64,000 nt of DNA, from the NCBI GenBank assembly GCA_048266425.1, contig JBLWZN010000002.1, forward strand, positions 1 through 64,000. Direction: 5' to 3'. Of the stretch, positions 53,905 through 61,545 are shown one piece after another. The first letter of the stretch is position 1, and the number at the start of each line of letters is the position of its first letter. Origin of the DNA: Cerina sp048266425 (GTDB lineage: Bacteria > Bacteroidota > Bacteroidia > Flavobacteriales > Flavobacteriaceae). The position numbers were made by a program, and so were the translations under genes. Below the pieces are notes generated by a model. That model was given only the letters and a program-made list of their open reading frames with translations. It ran no database searches and was not told the DNA's origin.

Positions 53905-53942
53905 GATCGATGAAATGCATTGTTTTGTGCATTTCATCGATC
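53905..53942. terminator. Perfect 15-bp hairpin after purF
   Basis: GATCGATGAAATGCA (53905-53919) pairs perfectly with TGCATTTCATCGATC (53928-53942) around an 8-nt loop. It begins 15 nt after the purF stop. No T-tract follows, so it may be an RNA stabiliser or Rho-type signal rather than a classical intrinsic terminator. Confidence 0.5.
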
Positions 53943-53990
53943 ATCCTAGTATTTCAACGGGTTTATAGCCGAACTGGGAGGGCGCCAAAC

Positions 53991-53998
53991 TACTTTAG
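53991..53998 (+). promoter_or_regulatory. -7 box of small RNA unit 1
   Basis: TACTTTAG is one mismatch from TAnnTTTG. It stands exactly 5 nt before the CCATAGC that opens unit 1, the same distance as in units 2 and 3. Confidence 0.6.
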
Positions 53999-54003
53999 TC
54001 TTG

Positions 54004-54074
54004 CCATAGCATAAGTAGGTTAAGTTCATGGTAAGATTTGGGGCAAAAAAGGTGGAGACTTCTCCACCTTTTTT
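54004..54074 (+). ncRNA. Small RNA unit 1 of three tandem copies
   Basis: The unit opens with CCATAGC (54004) and a box to 54043 that differs from copy 2 at no position and from copy 3 at one. Three TAAG...GG steps lie inside the box (TAAGTAGG, TAAGTTCATGG, TAAGATTTGGG). An A6 tract, the stem GGTGGAGA (54051-54058) with TCTCCACC (54061-54068), and T6 (54069-54074) follow as an intrinsic terminator. The stem is unlike those of copies 2 and 3. A reading frame from the internal ATG runs into the terminator and is unlikely to be translated. The function is unknown; trans-acting pairing or protein binding by the fixed box is inferred. Confidence 0.75.
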
Positions 54075-54203
54075 ATTTGGCACCAATGATCAACAGCTCT
54101 TCATACCCATCCGCCCATAGACTGGGCCACAAATTAAAAATACCTTTCAACGCAATATTGAGGAGTTTAGCCAATATATTGTTATAGTGCGGTTGTCCCC
54201 TGC

Positions 54204-54211
54204 TATATTTG
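54204..54211 (+). promoter_or_regulatory. -7 box of small RNA unit 2
   Basis: TATATTTG matches TAnnTTTG exactly and lies 5 nt before the CCATAGC of unit 2. A TTGTTAT upstream, 18 nt before the box, is also seen upstream of unit 3 (15 nt before its box). Confidence 0.7.
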
Positions 54212-54216
54212 GAAGA

Positions 54217-54286
54217 CCATAGCATAAGTAGGTTAAGTTCATGGTAAGATTTGGGGAAAAAAGGCGGACTAGTGTCCGCCTTTTTT
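54217..54286 (+). ncRNA. Small RNA unit 2 of three tandem copies
   Basis: CCATAGC at 54217 opens the conserved box, which runs to 54256 and is identical to unit 1 over about 40 nt. It is followed by A6 and the perfect stem GGCGGAC (54263-54269) with GTCCGCC (54274-54280) around TAGT, then T6 (54281-54286). The flanking sequence is unrelated to units 1 and 3, so selection acts on the box and on the presence, not the sequence, of the terminator. With its own -7 box it should be transcribed independently. Confidence 0.75.
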
Positions 54287-54385
54287 ATTGCTGATAATCA
54301 ATTGTTTACGCGCTGTTTTCCGTACTCTAAACGGAAGTTTAATCGAAACATTTCTTGATATTCCTATAAAATTTCAGAAAAATCC

Positions 54386-54416
54386 TTTGTTATTTAGCGC
54401 AATACCAGTAATTTAG
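54386..54416 (+). promoter_or_regulatory. Promoter of small RNA unit 3
   Basis: TTTG (54386-54389), exactly 19 nt, then TAATTTAG (54409-54416, one mismatch to TAnnTTTG). This gives the full Bacteroidota -33/-7 layout, with the unit opening 5 nt later. Confidence 0.7.
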
Positions 54417-54421
54417 CATTG

Positions 54422-54495
54422 CCATAGCATAAGTAGGTTAAGTTTATGGTAAGATTTGGGACGAAAAGAGCGGGGGCTTCCCCGCTCTTTTCTAT
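54422..54495 (+). ncRNA. Small RNA unit 3 of three tandem copies
   Basis: The box (54422-54460) differs from units 1 and 2 by a single C-to-T change. That change lets the 5' CCATA pair fully with TATGG (5 bp instead of 4). The terminator is a 12-bp perfect stem, AAAAGAGCGGGG (54464-54475) with CCCCGCTCTTTT (54480-54491), around GCTT. A longer frame from inside the box toward sodA exists on the plus strand but overlaps this terminator and is judged non-coding. The unit lies just upstream of the convergent sodA terminator. Confidence 0.75.
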
Positions 54496-54525
54496 TTGGA
54501 GCCAATTTTAGGATTGGCCGTAAAA

Positions 54526-54556
54526 AAAACCATCCCGCCAAGTGCGGGATGGTTTT
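54526..54556. terminator. Terminator of sodA (bidirectional)
   Basis: AAAACCATCCCGC (54526-54538) pairs with GCGGGATGGTTTT (54544-54556) around a 5-nt loop. On the minus strand the stem is followed by a run of T, so it ends the sodA transcript. On the plus strand the T-run lets it also stop read-through from small RNA unit 3. Confidence 0.88.
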
Positions 54557-54578
54557 TTACGGTTTTACGTGTTATCGT

Positions 54579-55187
54579 TTATTTATGGGCAATATAAAGC
54601 GCTTCCACCTTTTTCCAATTGATTACATTAAAAAATGCCCCTATATAATCTGGTCTTCTGTTTTGATAGTTAAGATAATAGGCGTGTTCCCACACATCCA
54701 GACCTAAAATAGGAAAACCATTGCAACCCGAATTTGGCATTAAAGGGTTATCTTGGTTCGGGGTAGAGCAAATTTCCAATTTACCGCCCTTGTTAACACA
54801 AAGCCAAGCCCAACCCGAGCCAAAACGCGTTCCTGCAGCCTTGGTAAATTCTTCCTTAAAACCATCGAAAGAGCCAAAAGCCGATTTAATGGCCTGGGCA
54901 ACTTCGCCGGTCGGAGCTCCGCCGCCATTTGGGGACATCACTTCCCAAAACAAGGAGTGATTATAAAATCCGCCGCCGTTGTTACGGACCGCGCCGTTGG
55001 ACATATCCAGATTTTTTAGAATGTCCTCTATGGATTTATTGGCCAAATTTGTTCCTTCTATGGCTTTGTTAAGATTGTTGGTATAACCGGCATGGTGCTT
55101 ATCATGGTGAATTTCCATGGTTCTCGCATCAATATGGGGTTCCAATGCATCAAATGCATAAGGTAATTTTGGTAGTTCAAAAGACAT
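54579..55187 (-). CDS. sodA: Superoxide dismutase, Mn/Fe type
   Basis: This is a 202-aa protein of normal length. The metal ligands are expected at H27 (MEIHHDKHH), a second His in GGGFYNHSLFW, and Asp and His in DVWEHAYYLNYQNRRPDY. It converts superoxide to oxygen and hydrogen peroxide in the cytosol (no signal peptide). Metal preference (Mn or Fe) cannot be read with certainty from the motifs. The gene has a possible -7 box and a leader hairpin upstream and its own terminator. The aerotolerance bat operon is in the same window but 28 kb away. Confidence 0.96.
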   Translation of the reverse strand: MSFELPKLPYAFDALEPHIDARTMEIHHDKHHAGYTNNLNKAIEGTNLANKSIEDILKNLDMSNGAVRNNGGGFYNHSLFWEVMSPNGGGAPTGEVAQAIKSAFGSFDGFKEEFTKAAGTRFGSGWAWLCVNKGGKLEICSTPNQDNPLMPNSGCNGFPILGLDVWEHAYYLNYQNRRPDYIGAFFNVINWKKVEALYIAHK

Positions 55188-55222
55188 AATGGTATTTTTT
55201 TAAGTTAATGAATACTTTATTT

Positions 55223-55265
55223 TCCTTCCATATTTCCATTTGGAAGGAGCATGATTTCAAAATTA
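55223..55265 (-). promoter_or_regulatory. sodA -7 box and leader inverted repeat
   Basis: The plus-strand CAAAATTA (55258-55265) reads TAATTTTG on the minus strand, a TAnnTTTG match 71 nt upstream of the sodA ATG. Between it and the gene, TCCTTCCA (55223-55230) matches TGGAAGGA (55241-55248) perfectly across 10 nt. That could form a 5' leader hairpin or an operator. Confidence 0.4.
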
Positions 55266-55379
55266 CGGCTTTAAAGAAGAAATTACCATAATTATTTGTT
55301 AAGAACTAGGCAGGTCTCTTTCAAATAACACCACAGGAATTTTAGGGAAGTTTATGCGTAGTGAGTTATAATCCTTATT

Positions 55380-58300
55380 TTGCAAGAAAAACAAGTGCAA
55401 GAGGCTCCCTACAAAATATATAGTGCTTCTGCGGGTTCTGGCAAGACCTATACGCTGGCCAAGGCCTACCTGAAAATTGTACTTTCATACCCGTCCCACA
55501 GCTTTAGGCAAATCTTGGCCATCACCTTTACAAACAAGGCGGTCAACGAAATGAAACAACGCATCCTGAGCAGTCTATTTGATTTTGCACAATTGGACGA
55601 TAAGGTTGCACCCCCCCAAATGTTCATTGACCTATTGGAAGAACTCCAAATTGATCGGGCAACACTTCAAAAACGCGCCAAACGCACTCTAAAGGAAATA
55701 CTTCACAACTACGCCTTCTTTGATGTTTCTACCATTGACAAGTTTACCCATAGGTTGATCCGGACTTTTGCAAAAGACCTAAAACTACCTCAAAACTTTG
55801 AAGTGGTACTAGATACCGACCTTTTGCTTTCAGAAGCCGTGGCCAAACTTCTCAATAAGGCGGGAACCGATAATGAACTCACCAAGGTACTCATAGATTT
55901 TGCCCTGGAAAAAGCGGATGAAGACAAAAGTTGGGACTTGTCCGTTGATCTCAACAAGATAGGCAAATTGTTGTTCGACGAAACCCATTCCTCCCATTTA
56001 AAGAAATTGGTCGATAAGGATATGCAAAGCTTTTTGGAACTGAAAAAAAAGCTAAAGCAACGGGTAGGGACGCAAGAACGCAAATTGGTAGACCATGCTT
56101 CCCGAGCATTAAAGTTAATGGATGCCAATGGCCTTGTGGTGGGGGATTTCAAAGCTGGGTATTTCCCAAAGTTTATGACCAAAATATCACAGGCCGATTT
56201 CAATATCGATTTCAATGCAGGCTGGAAACAAAACTTTGAATCGGAGCCCCTTTATACCAAAACTTGCCCCCAAGCTACCAAGGACATTCTGAATAGCCTT
56301 CATCCCCAGTTTACAGTTCTGTTTAGCGAAATAAAGGAAGATTTCCATTCGCTTTTGTTTCTGACAAACGCTTATAAGAACATTGTGCCCCTCACGGTAC
56401 TCAATGCCATTCAACAAGAAGTAAGGTCCTTGGAACTCGAAAGGGACCAATTGCCCATTTCCTCTTTTAATTCTCTTATTTCCAACGAGATAAAAGATCA
56501 ACCCGCCCCTTTTATTTATGAGCGCCTAGGAGAAAAATACCGGCACTTCTTTATTGATGAATTTCAGGACACTTCGGAAATGCAATGGAGCAACCTGATC
56601 CCGCTTGTATCCAATGCCCTCGAGAGTGAAGACGAGCTTGGAAAAATAGGTTCCCTTCTTCTCGTAGGGGATGCCAAGCAGGCCATTTACCGTTGGAGGG
56701 GAGGGAAGGCCGAACAATTTCTTGATCTTATCAATCAAAATAAAAACCCTTTTGTACTATCCCCCGAAATCGCAAATCTTCCCGCCAACTATCGCAGTAA
56801 TGAGGAGATCATAAAATTCAATAATGATTTCTTTTCCAAGACCAGTCCGTTTCTCAACAATGGCGCTTACCAGAAATTGTTTGTAGACGGAAACCAACAG
56901 GAGTTTAACACCAAAAAAGGAGGTTTGGTACGGTTGGATTTCATTTCACCCGAGACTAGCGCGGATGAGGATGAAATGTACGGCTCGAAGGTCTTGGAAA
57001 CTATTCGGGAAATATTGGCCAAGAACTATTCCCTTAACGATATCTGTATTCTTACCAGGAAGAAAAAGCAAGGTATATTTTTGGCCGACTTTCTAATGCA
57101 ATATGGTATTCCTATAATTTCTTCCGAAACTTTATTGCTTAACAGTAGTGTAAAAGTCAGGTTCCTTATTCACCTTTTGAAGTTGTCTATTCAGCCCCGA
57201 AACAAGGAAATCTCTTATGAACTGCTTTACTATTTATCAGATAAAACTGAAGGAAGACATAGTTTTATCCTTGATAATCTTGATCAACCAGAAAATTTAT
57301 TGCGCACCGAGTACGGTTTTTACTTGGAACGTATGTTGGAGTTGACTGTATATGACGGATTTGAATATGCAATCAAACAGTTCAATTTAGCGGAAGGATC
57401 GGACGCCTATCTTGTCTACTTAATGGATGTGGTTTGGGAGCTGGAACAAAAGGAAGGGGTAAGCCCTAATACCTTTTTGGCCCATTGGGAAAAGAAAAAG
57501 GACAAACTGGGCATCGTGGCACCGGAAAACCTGGATGCCGTTCGGATTATGACCATCCATAAATCCAAGGGGCTGGAATTTCCCTTTGTGATCTTTCCTT
57601 TCGCCAATAGCAATATCTATGAGGAGATAGAACCCAAACTATGGCTGCCCGTAAACAAAAAGGAATTCAATGATTTTGAGGAACTTCTCATTAGTAAAAA
57701 GCAAGAAGTACTTAAATATAGCGAGATAGGGGAACAATTATATAATGAAGAGCAACATAAATTGGAGCTGGATGCCTTTAATCTATTATATGTAGCCTTA
57801 ACTAGGGCCATTAAGGCTTTGTTCGTGGTTTCCAAAAAAGACCTGACCTCAAAGGAGCAGCACAGGACCGATTATTATTCCGGCCTGTTTATCGACTATT
57901 TAAAAGGGAAAGGATTGTGGGATGTCGATCAATCTTCCTATACGTTCGGAGAATTGGCCAATTGTGGAGGTAAACCGGAACGGCCCAGCCCTAATGAAGA
58001 CATTCCTTATCAATATTCCTACAAAGAAAGACCCCAGTTCAGAATTTTGACCAAGGCGGGGATGCTTTGGGATACCCAAAGGGAGGATGCAATGGCCAGG
58101 GGAACCCTTATACATTATATATTAGGGCAAGTTGAAACTGAAAAAGATTTGGATAAGGCCCTGGTAAAAGCCGTCCGCAATGGAGACATTGCCGAAAATG
58201 AAATCGATGGGATACGGATCAAGATTCATGAAGTCATAAGGCACCCCCTGCTATATTCATATTATTCGGAAGGCAATACGGTACTCAATGAAAAGGAAAT

Positions 58301-58511
58301 TTTGATCAAGGATGGAACTATACTTCGTCCAGATCGCATAGTTTTGTATGGGAATACGGCAGTAATCCTGGATTACAAAACTGGAGGGGAGAAAGCAGCC
58401 CATCGGGAACAGCTGTTTGCCTATGCCGATGCGCTACAGGAAATGGGCCATCTGGTACAGCATAAAATAATTGTTTATCTTGAGGGGAACGTCAATCCCG
58501 TTTTTGTTTAA
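55380..58511 (+). CDS. AddA-like UvrD helicase with PD-(D/E)XK nuclease domain
   Basis: This 1043-aa protein starts with TTG at 55380; an in-frame stop at 55362 and no nearer ATG force this start. The Walker A is SASAGSGKT (residues 15-23). FFIDEFQDTSEMQW is Walker B, LLVGDAKQAIYRWRGG is motif III/IV, MTIHKSKGLEFPFVIFPF is motif V and LLYVALTRA is motif VI. The C-terminus carries a RecB-type nuclease motif (LRPDRIVL...ILDYKTGG). It should process double-strand breaks for RecA together with an AddB partner, which begins at 61546. The two are separated by kbl and the OmpA gene. Calling it addA follows from motif order only. Confidence 0.85.
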   Translation: MQEKQVQEAPYKIYSASAGSGKTYTLAKAYLKIVLSYPSHSFRQILAITFTNKAVNEMKQRILSSLFDFAQLDDKVAPPQMFIDLLEELQIDRATLQKRAKRTLKEILHNYAFFDVSTIDKFTHRLIRTFAKDLKLPQNFEVVLDTDLLLSEAVAKLLNKAGTDNELTKVLIDFALEKADEDKSWDLSVDLNKIGKLLFDETHSSHLKKLVDKDMQSFLELKKKLKQRVGTQERKLVDHASRALKLMDANGLVVGDFKAGYFPKFMTKISQADFNIDFNAGWKQNFESEPLYTKTCPQATKDILNSLHPQFTVLFSEIKEDFHSLLFLTNAYKNIVPLTVLNAIQQEVRSLELERDQLPISSFNSLISNEIKDQPAPFIYERLGEKYRHFFIDEFQDTSEMQWSNLIPLVSNALESEDELGKIGSLLLVGDAKQAIYRWRGGKAEQFLDLINQNKNPFVLSPEIANLPANYRSNEEIIKFNNDFFSKTSPFLNNGAYQKLFVDGNQQEFNTKKGGLVRLDFISPETSADEDEMYGSKVLETIREILAKNYSLNDICILTRKKKQGIFLADFLMQYGIPIISSETLLLNSSVKVRFLIHLLKLSIQPRNKEISYELLYYLSDKTEGRHSFILDNLDQPENLLRTEYGFYLERMLELTVYDGFEYAIKQFNLAEGSDAYLVYLMDVVWELEQKEGVSPNTFLAHWEKKKDKLGIVAPENLDAVRIMTIHKSKGLEFPFVIFPFANSNIYEEIEPKLWLPVNKKEFNDFEELLISKKQEVLKYSEIGEQLYNEEQHKLELDAFNLLYVALTRAIKALFVVSKKDLTSKEQHRTDYYSGLFIDYLKGKGLWDVDQSSYTFGELANCGGKPERPSPNEDIPYQYSYKERPQFRILTKAGMLWDTQREDAMARGTLIHYILGQVETEKDLDKALVKAVRNGDIAENEIDGIRIKIHEVIRHPLLYSYYSEGNTVLNEKEILIKDGTILRPDRIVLYGNTAVILDYKTGGEKAAHREQLFAYADALQEMGHLVQHKIIVYLEGNVNPVFV

Positions 58512-58568
58512 CTACGCCCCGTAATTTGAAGGATCTTAAACCATACGTAAAAGCTTAATAAAAATACC

Positions 58569-59762
58569 ATGTTCGGAAAAATAAAAGAATTTCTACAAAC
58601 GGAACTCAATGAAATAAGAGAAGCAGGCCTATACAAGGAGGAACGAATCATAGTTTCCCCCCAGGATGTCGTGATTAAACTATCCACAGGGCAAGAGGTC
58701 ATTAATTTCTGCGCCAATAATTATTTGGGGCTTTCTTCCCATCCAGACGTAATACAAGCCGCCAAGGACACGTTGGAATCCCATGGTTTCGGTATGTCGT
58801 CCGTACGCTTTATTTGTGGCACCCAGGATATACATAAGGAACTGGAGCATAAAATTGCGGAATTCTATGGCACGGACGATACCATCCTCTACGCGGCAGC
58901 ATTTGATGCCAATGGAGGAATCTTTGAACCCTTACTAACGGACGAAGATGCCATTATATCCGATTCACTAAACCATGCATCCATTATAGACGGGGTTCGC
59001 CTTTGTAAAGCCAAACGGTACCGATATGCCAATAGTGACATGGGAGATCTTGAAAAACAACTGATTCAGGCCAATAAGGATAATTCCAGGTTCAAGATCA
59101 TTGTTACCGATGGCGTATTCTCCATGGATGGACTTTTGGCACCACTTGACCACATTTGTGATCTGGCGGACAAGTACGACGCCCTGGTTATGGTCGATGA
59201 ATGTCATGCGGCAGGCTTTATAGGTGCTACGGGACGTGGTACCTTGGAAGCCAAAAATGTTTTGGATAGGGTAGATATAATTACAGGGACCTTGGGCAAA
59301 GCACTGGGTGGGGCCATGGGGGGATATACCACCGGAAGAAAAGAAATCGTGGAAATACTTAGACAGCGCTCACGGCCCTATCTCTTTTCCAATTCTTTGG
59401 CACCCGCCATCGTAGGGGCCTCCCTAAAGGTTTTTGAAATTTTGGAAAAAGATACTTCCCTACGGGACAAATTGGAAAGGAATGTCCAATATTTTAAAAA
59501 AGGAATCAAAAATGCCGGTTTTGACATTATAGAAGGCGATTCGGCCATTGTGCCCATAATGTTATACGACGCTAAATTGGCTCAAAAAATGGCATCTATG
59601 TTAATAGAAAGAGGGATATATGTGATAGGCTTCTTCTTCCCTGTTGTGCCAAAAGGACGGGCAAGAATAAGGGTACAGCTCTCCGCAGCACACGAAACAA
59701 GGCATTTGGACGATGCTATCCGTTCATTTATCGACGTTGGGAAAGCGCTAAATATCATTTAA
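58569..59762 (+). CDS. kbl: Glycine C-acetyltransferase (2-amino-3-ketobutyrate CoA ligase)
   Basis: This 397-aa PLP enzyme belongs to the alpha-oxoamine synthase family. The PLP lysine lies in TGTLGKALGGAMGGY (about residue 240). Conserved VDECHAAGF and the SNSLAPAIVGA segment follow the family order, and length and N-terminal sequence fit Kbl rather than BioF. It interconverts glycine plus acetyl-CoA and 2-amino-3-ketobutyrate in threonine breakdown. The usual partner tdh is not adjacent. It starts 57 bp after the helicase gene and may share its transcript. Confidence 0.93.
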   Translation: MFGKIKEFLQTELNEIREAGLYKEERIIVSPQDVVIKLSTGQEVINFCANNYLGLSSHPDVIQAAKDTLESHGFGMSSVRFICGTQDIHKELEHKIAEFYGTDDTILYAAAFDANGGIFEPLLTDEDAIISDSLNHASIIDGVRLCKAKRYRYANSDMGDLEKQLIQANKDNSRFKIIVTDGVFSMDGLLAPLDHICDLADKYDALVMVDECHAAGFIGATGRGTLEAKNVLDRVDIITGTLGKALGGAMGGYTTGRKEIVEILRQRSRPYLFSNSLAPAIVGASLKVFEILEKDTSLRDKLERNVQYFKKGIKNAGFDIIEGDSAIVPIMLYDAKLAQKMASMLIERGIYVIGFFFPVVPKGRARIRVQLSAAHETRHLDDAIRSFIDVGKALNII

Positions 59763-59807
59763 ATTTGTTTTTTTTTAACGAATTACATCAAAAAATCGAA
59801 AATTGAT

Positions 59808-59838
59808 TTTGTTAATAATATTTAACAACTTACATTTG
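59808..59838 (+). promoter_or_regulatory. Promoter of the OmpA gene, exact consensus
   Basis: TTTG (59808-59811), exactly 19 nt, then TACATTTG (59831-59838). Both elements fit the Bacteroidota consensus without mismatch, and the spacing fits the -33/-7 layout. Transcription would start about 7 nt later, leaving a leader of about 28 nt to the ATG at 59873. Confidence 0.85.
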
Positions 59839-59872
59839 CCCATAATAAACACTTAAACTTAAAATATTGAAC

Positions 59873-61231
59873 ATGAAACATCTTAGCAAATTATTGGTTG
59901 TCTCCCTACTTGTTGTAGGTATGAACAGCATACAAGCGCAAGACGAGAACAACCCATGGTTGGTTGGTTTTGGAGTGAACGCGGTGGACGTGTATCCTAC
60001 AGGTGCCGATAGGCCCTATGCAAGTTCATTTGGCGACGAATACTTCAACGCCAGCGATCACTGGAACATCCTCCCTTCCATTTCCTACATTTCCGTTGCT
60101 AAATATTTGAGCAGTGGATTTTCCGCAGGTGTTAAGGGATCGTTGAACCGCATTGATAAAATGGGAGACATGAGCGTTGATGATTATTCTTACTACGCTT
60201 TGGATGGTACCATTAAATATGCATTTATTAATAATCCAGACTCTTGGATAGAGCCCTTCGTAGAAATTGGGGGTGGCTATACTTGGGTTAATGAAATCGG
60301 CGCCGGAACCATTAATGGTGGTGTTGGTCTTAATTTCTGGTTTACCGAGAATATCGGTCTTACACTTCAATCAACCTACAAACATGCATTTGAGGATTAT
60401 GGGACTCCACACTTTCAACATTTAGCTGGTTTGGCCATTAAATTTGGTGGAACCGATACTGATGGTGACGGAATCTATGACAAGGATGATGCTTGTCCAG
60501 AGGTAGCTGGTTTAGCAATCTTCAACGGTTGTCCAGATTCTGATGGCGATGGTATCCCCGATAAAGATGATGCTTGTCCCAACGAAGCTGGTTCTAAAGA
60601 ATTGAACGGTTGTCCAGACGCCGATGGCGATGGTATCGCCGATAAAGACGATGCATGTCCTAACGAAGCCGGTCCTGCTGAATTACAAGGATGCCCAGAT
60701 AGGGATGGTGATGGTATCGCCGATAAGGACGATGCTTGTCCAGACGAAGCTGGTCCTGCCTCTCTACAAGGATGCCCAGATAGGGATGGTGATGGTGTAT
60801 CTGATAAAGATGATGCTTGTCCAGACGAACCCGGTACTATTGCCAACAAAGGTTGTCCAGAAGTTACCGAAGAAATTCGTCAACAATTGAATGCTTTCGC
60901 CAAGGTTATCTTGTTCGATACTGGTAAATCTACCATCAAAAAGGAATCTGATCAGACTTTGAACGATATCGCTTCAATTATGCAAAAATTCCCTAACGCT
61001 AAGTTTACTATAGAGGGACATACCGACAGTACCGGTAGTGCTAAATTGAACAAAACTCTTTCAGAATCCAGAGCACTTGCAGTAAAAGAATACCTAATCA
61101 GTAAAGGTGTTAATGAGTTCAGGGTGTCAGCAATTGGATATGGTTCTGAGCGTCCTATTGCCTCTAACAACACTAAAGCTGGTAGAGCAGAGAACAGAAG
61201 GGTTGAAATAAGCCTTACAAAAGGAGAATAA
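59873..61231 (+). CDS. OmpA family outer-membrane protein with thrombospondin type 3 repeats
   Basis: The frame opens with TTG at 59867, but the ATG at 59873 begins a normal signal (MKHLSKLLVVSLLVVGMNSIQAQ). The protein is 452 aa. An N-terminal beta-barrel (about 25-200) is followed by five acidic DxDGDG...D repeats (about 200-325) and a C-terminal OmpA peptidoglycan-binding domain with IEGHTDSTGS and a terminal RRVEISL. The repeats bind calcium and act as a linker. It is an abundant structural protein tying outer membrane to cell wall. It has an exact-consensus promoter and a perfect terminator, so high expression is expected. Confidence 0.93.
   Translation: MKHLSKLLVVSLLVVGMNSIQAQDENNPWLVGFGVNAVDVYPTGADRPYASSFGDEYFNASDHWNILPSISYISVAKYLSSGFSAGVKGSLNRIDKMGDMSVDDYSYYALDGTIKYAFINNPDSWIEPFVEIGGGYTWVNEIGAGTINGGVGLNFWFTENIGLTLQSTYKHAFEDYGTPHFQHLAGLAIKFGGTDTDGDGIYDKDDACPEVAGLAIFNGCPDSDGDGIPDKDDACPNEAGSKELNGCPDADGDGIADKDDACPNEAGPAELQGCPDRDGDGIADKDDACPDEAGPASLQGCPDRDGDGVSDKDDACPDEPGTIANKGCPEVTEEIRQQLNAFAKVILFDTGKSTIKKESDQTLNDIASIMQKFPNAKFTIEGHTDSTGSAKLNKTLSESRALAVKEYLISKGVNEFRVSAIGYGSERPIASNNTKAGRAENRRVEISLTKGE
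60590..60840 (+). repeat. Tandem coding repeats of 81 bp in the OmpA gene
   Basis: The type 3 repeat region is built of 81-bp (27-codon) units. GGATGCCCAGATAGGG occurs twice exactly 81 bp apart (60689 and 60770), with near-identical DNA around it, a sign of recent duplication rather than only protein-level similarity. Confidence 0.75.
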
Positions 61232-61265
61232 GCTTTGAAGGAAAATCTCCGAACCTAATTTTAAA

Positions 61266-61295
61266 AAAAACGCCTCGAATTATCGAGGCGTTTTT
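61266..61295 (+). terminator. Terminator of the OmpA gene
   Basis: CGCCTCGA (61271-61278) pairs perfectly with TCGAGGCG (61283-61290) around ATTA. Flanking A and T runs extend the stem to 13 bp (61266-61295). It lies 35 nt after the stop codon. Confidence 0.92.
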
Positions 61296-61545
61296 CTTTT
61301 TATACCTTTTAGCTAATGCAAAAGGATACGTAAGGAAATTGTAGATTTTGTTGCTGGCCTGGATACCAAAATCATTACATGGCCTTAACTACTGAATTAC
61401 TACTTAATCCTTTAGCGTCGGTAGGATGACTCAAACAATGTATTGGATTATGCGTCACTTTTAGATTAGCTTTACATGGAGATACTAAAACTATCTTAGA
61501 CAACAAGAATTTCAAATAGACATTACAAAAACATCAAATGCTTCG
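61296..61545. other. Gap between the OmpA terminator and the AddB-like gene
   Basis: These 250 bases contain no frame, repeat or RNA that I can support. A short AT-rich stretch just before 61546 may hold the promoter of the AddB-like gene, but no consensus box was found. Confidence 0.4.

Noticed and set aside
54456..54707. An 83-codon plus-strand frame beginning in RNA unit 3
   Set aside because: It runs through two intrinsic terminators and antisense to the end of sodA, with no recognisable protein character.
55380..55460. An ATG start upstream for the AddA-like gene
   Set aside because: An in-frame TGA at 55362-55364 excludes upstream starts, and the Walker motif requires the TTG at 55380 or something very close.
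60460..60850. Regular repeats in the OmpA gene as a CRISPR array
   Set aside because: The repeats are in frame, code for calcium-binding units, lack unique spacers, and no cas genes are near.
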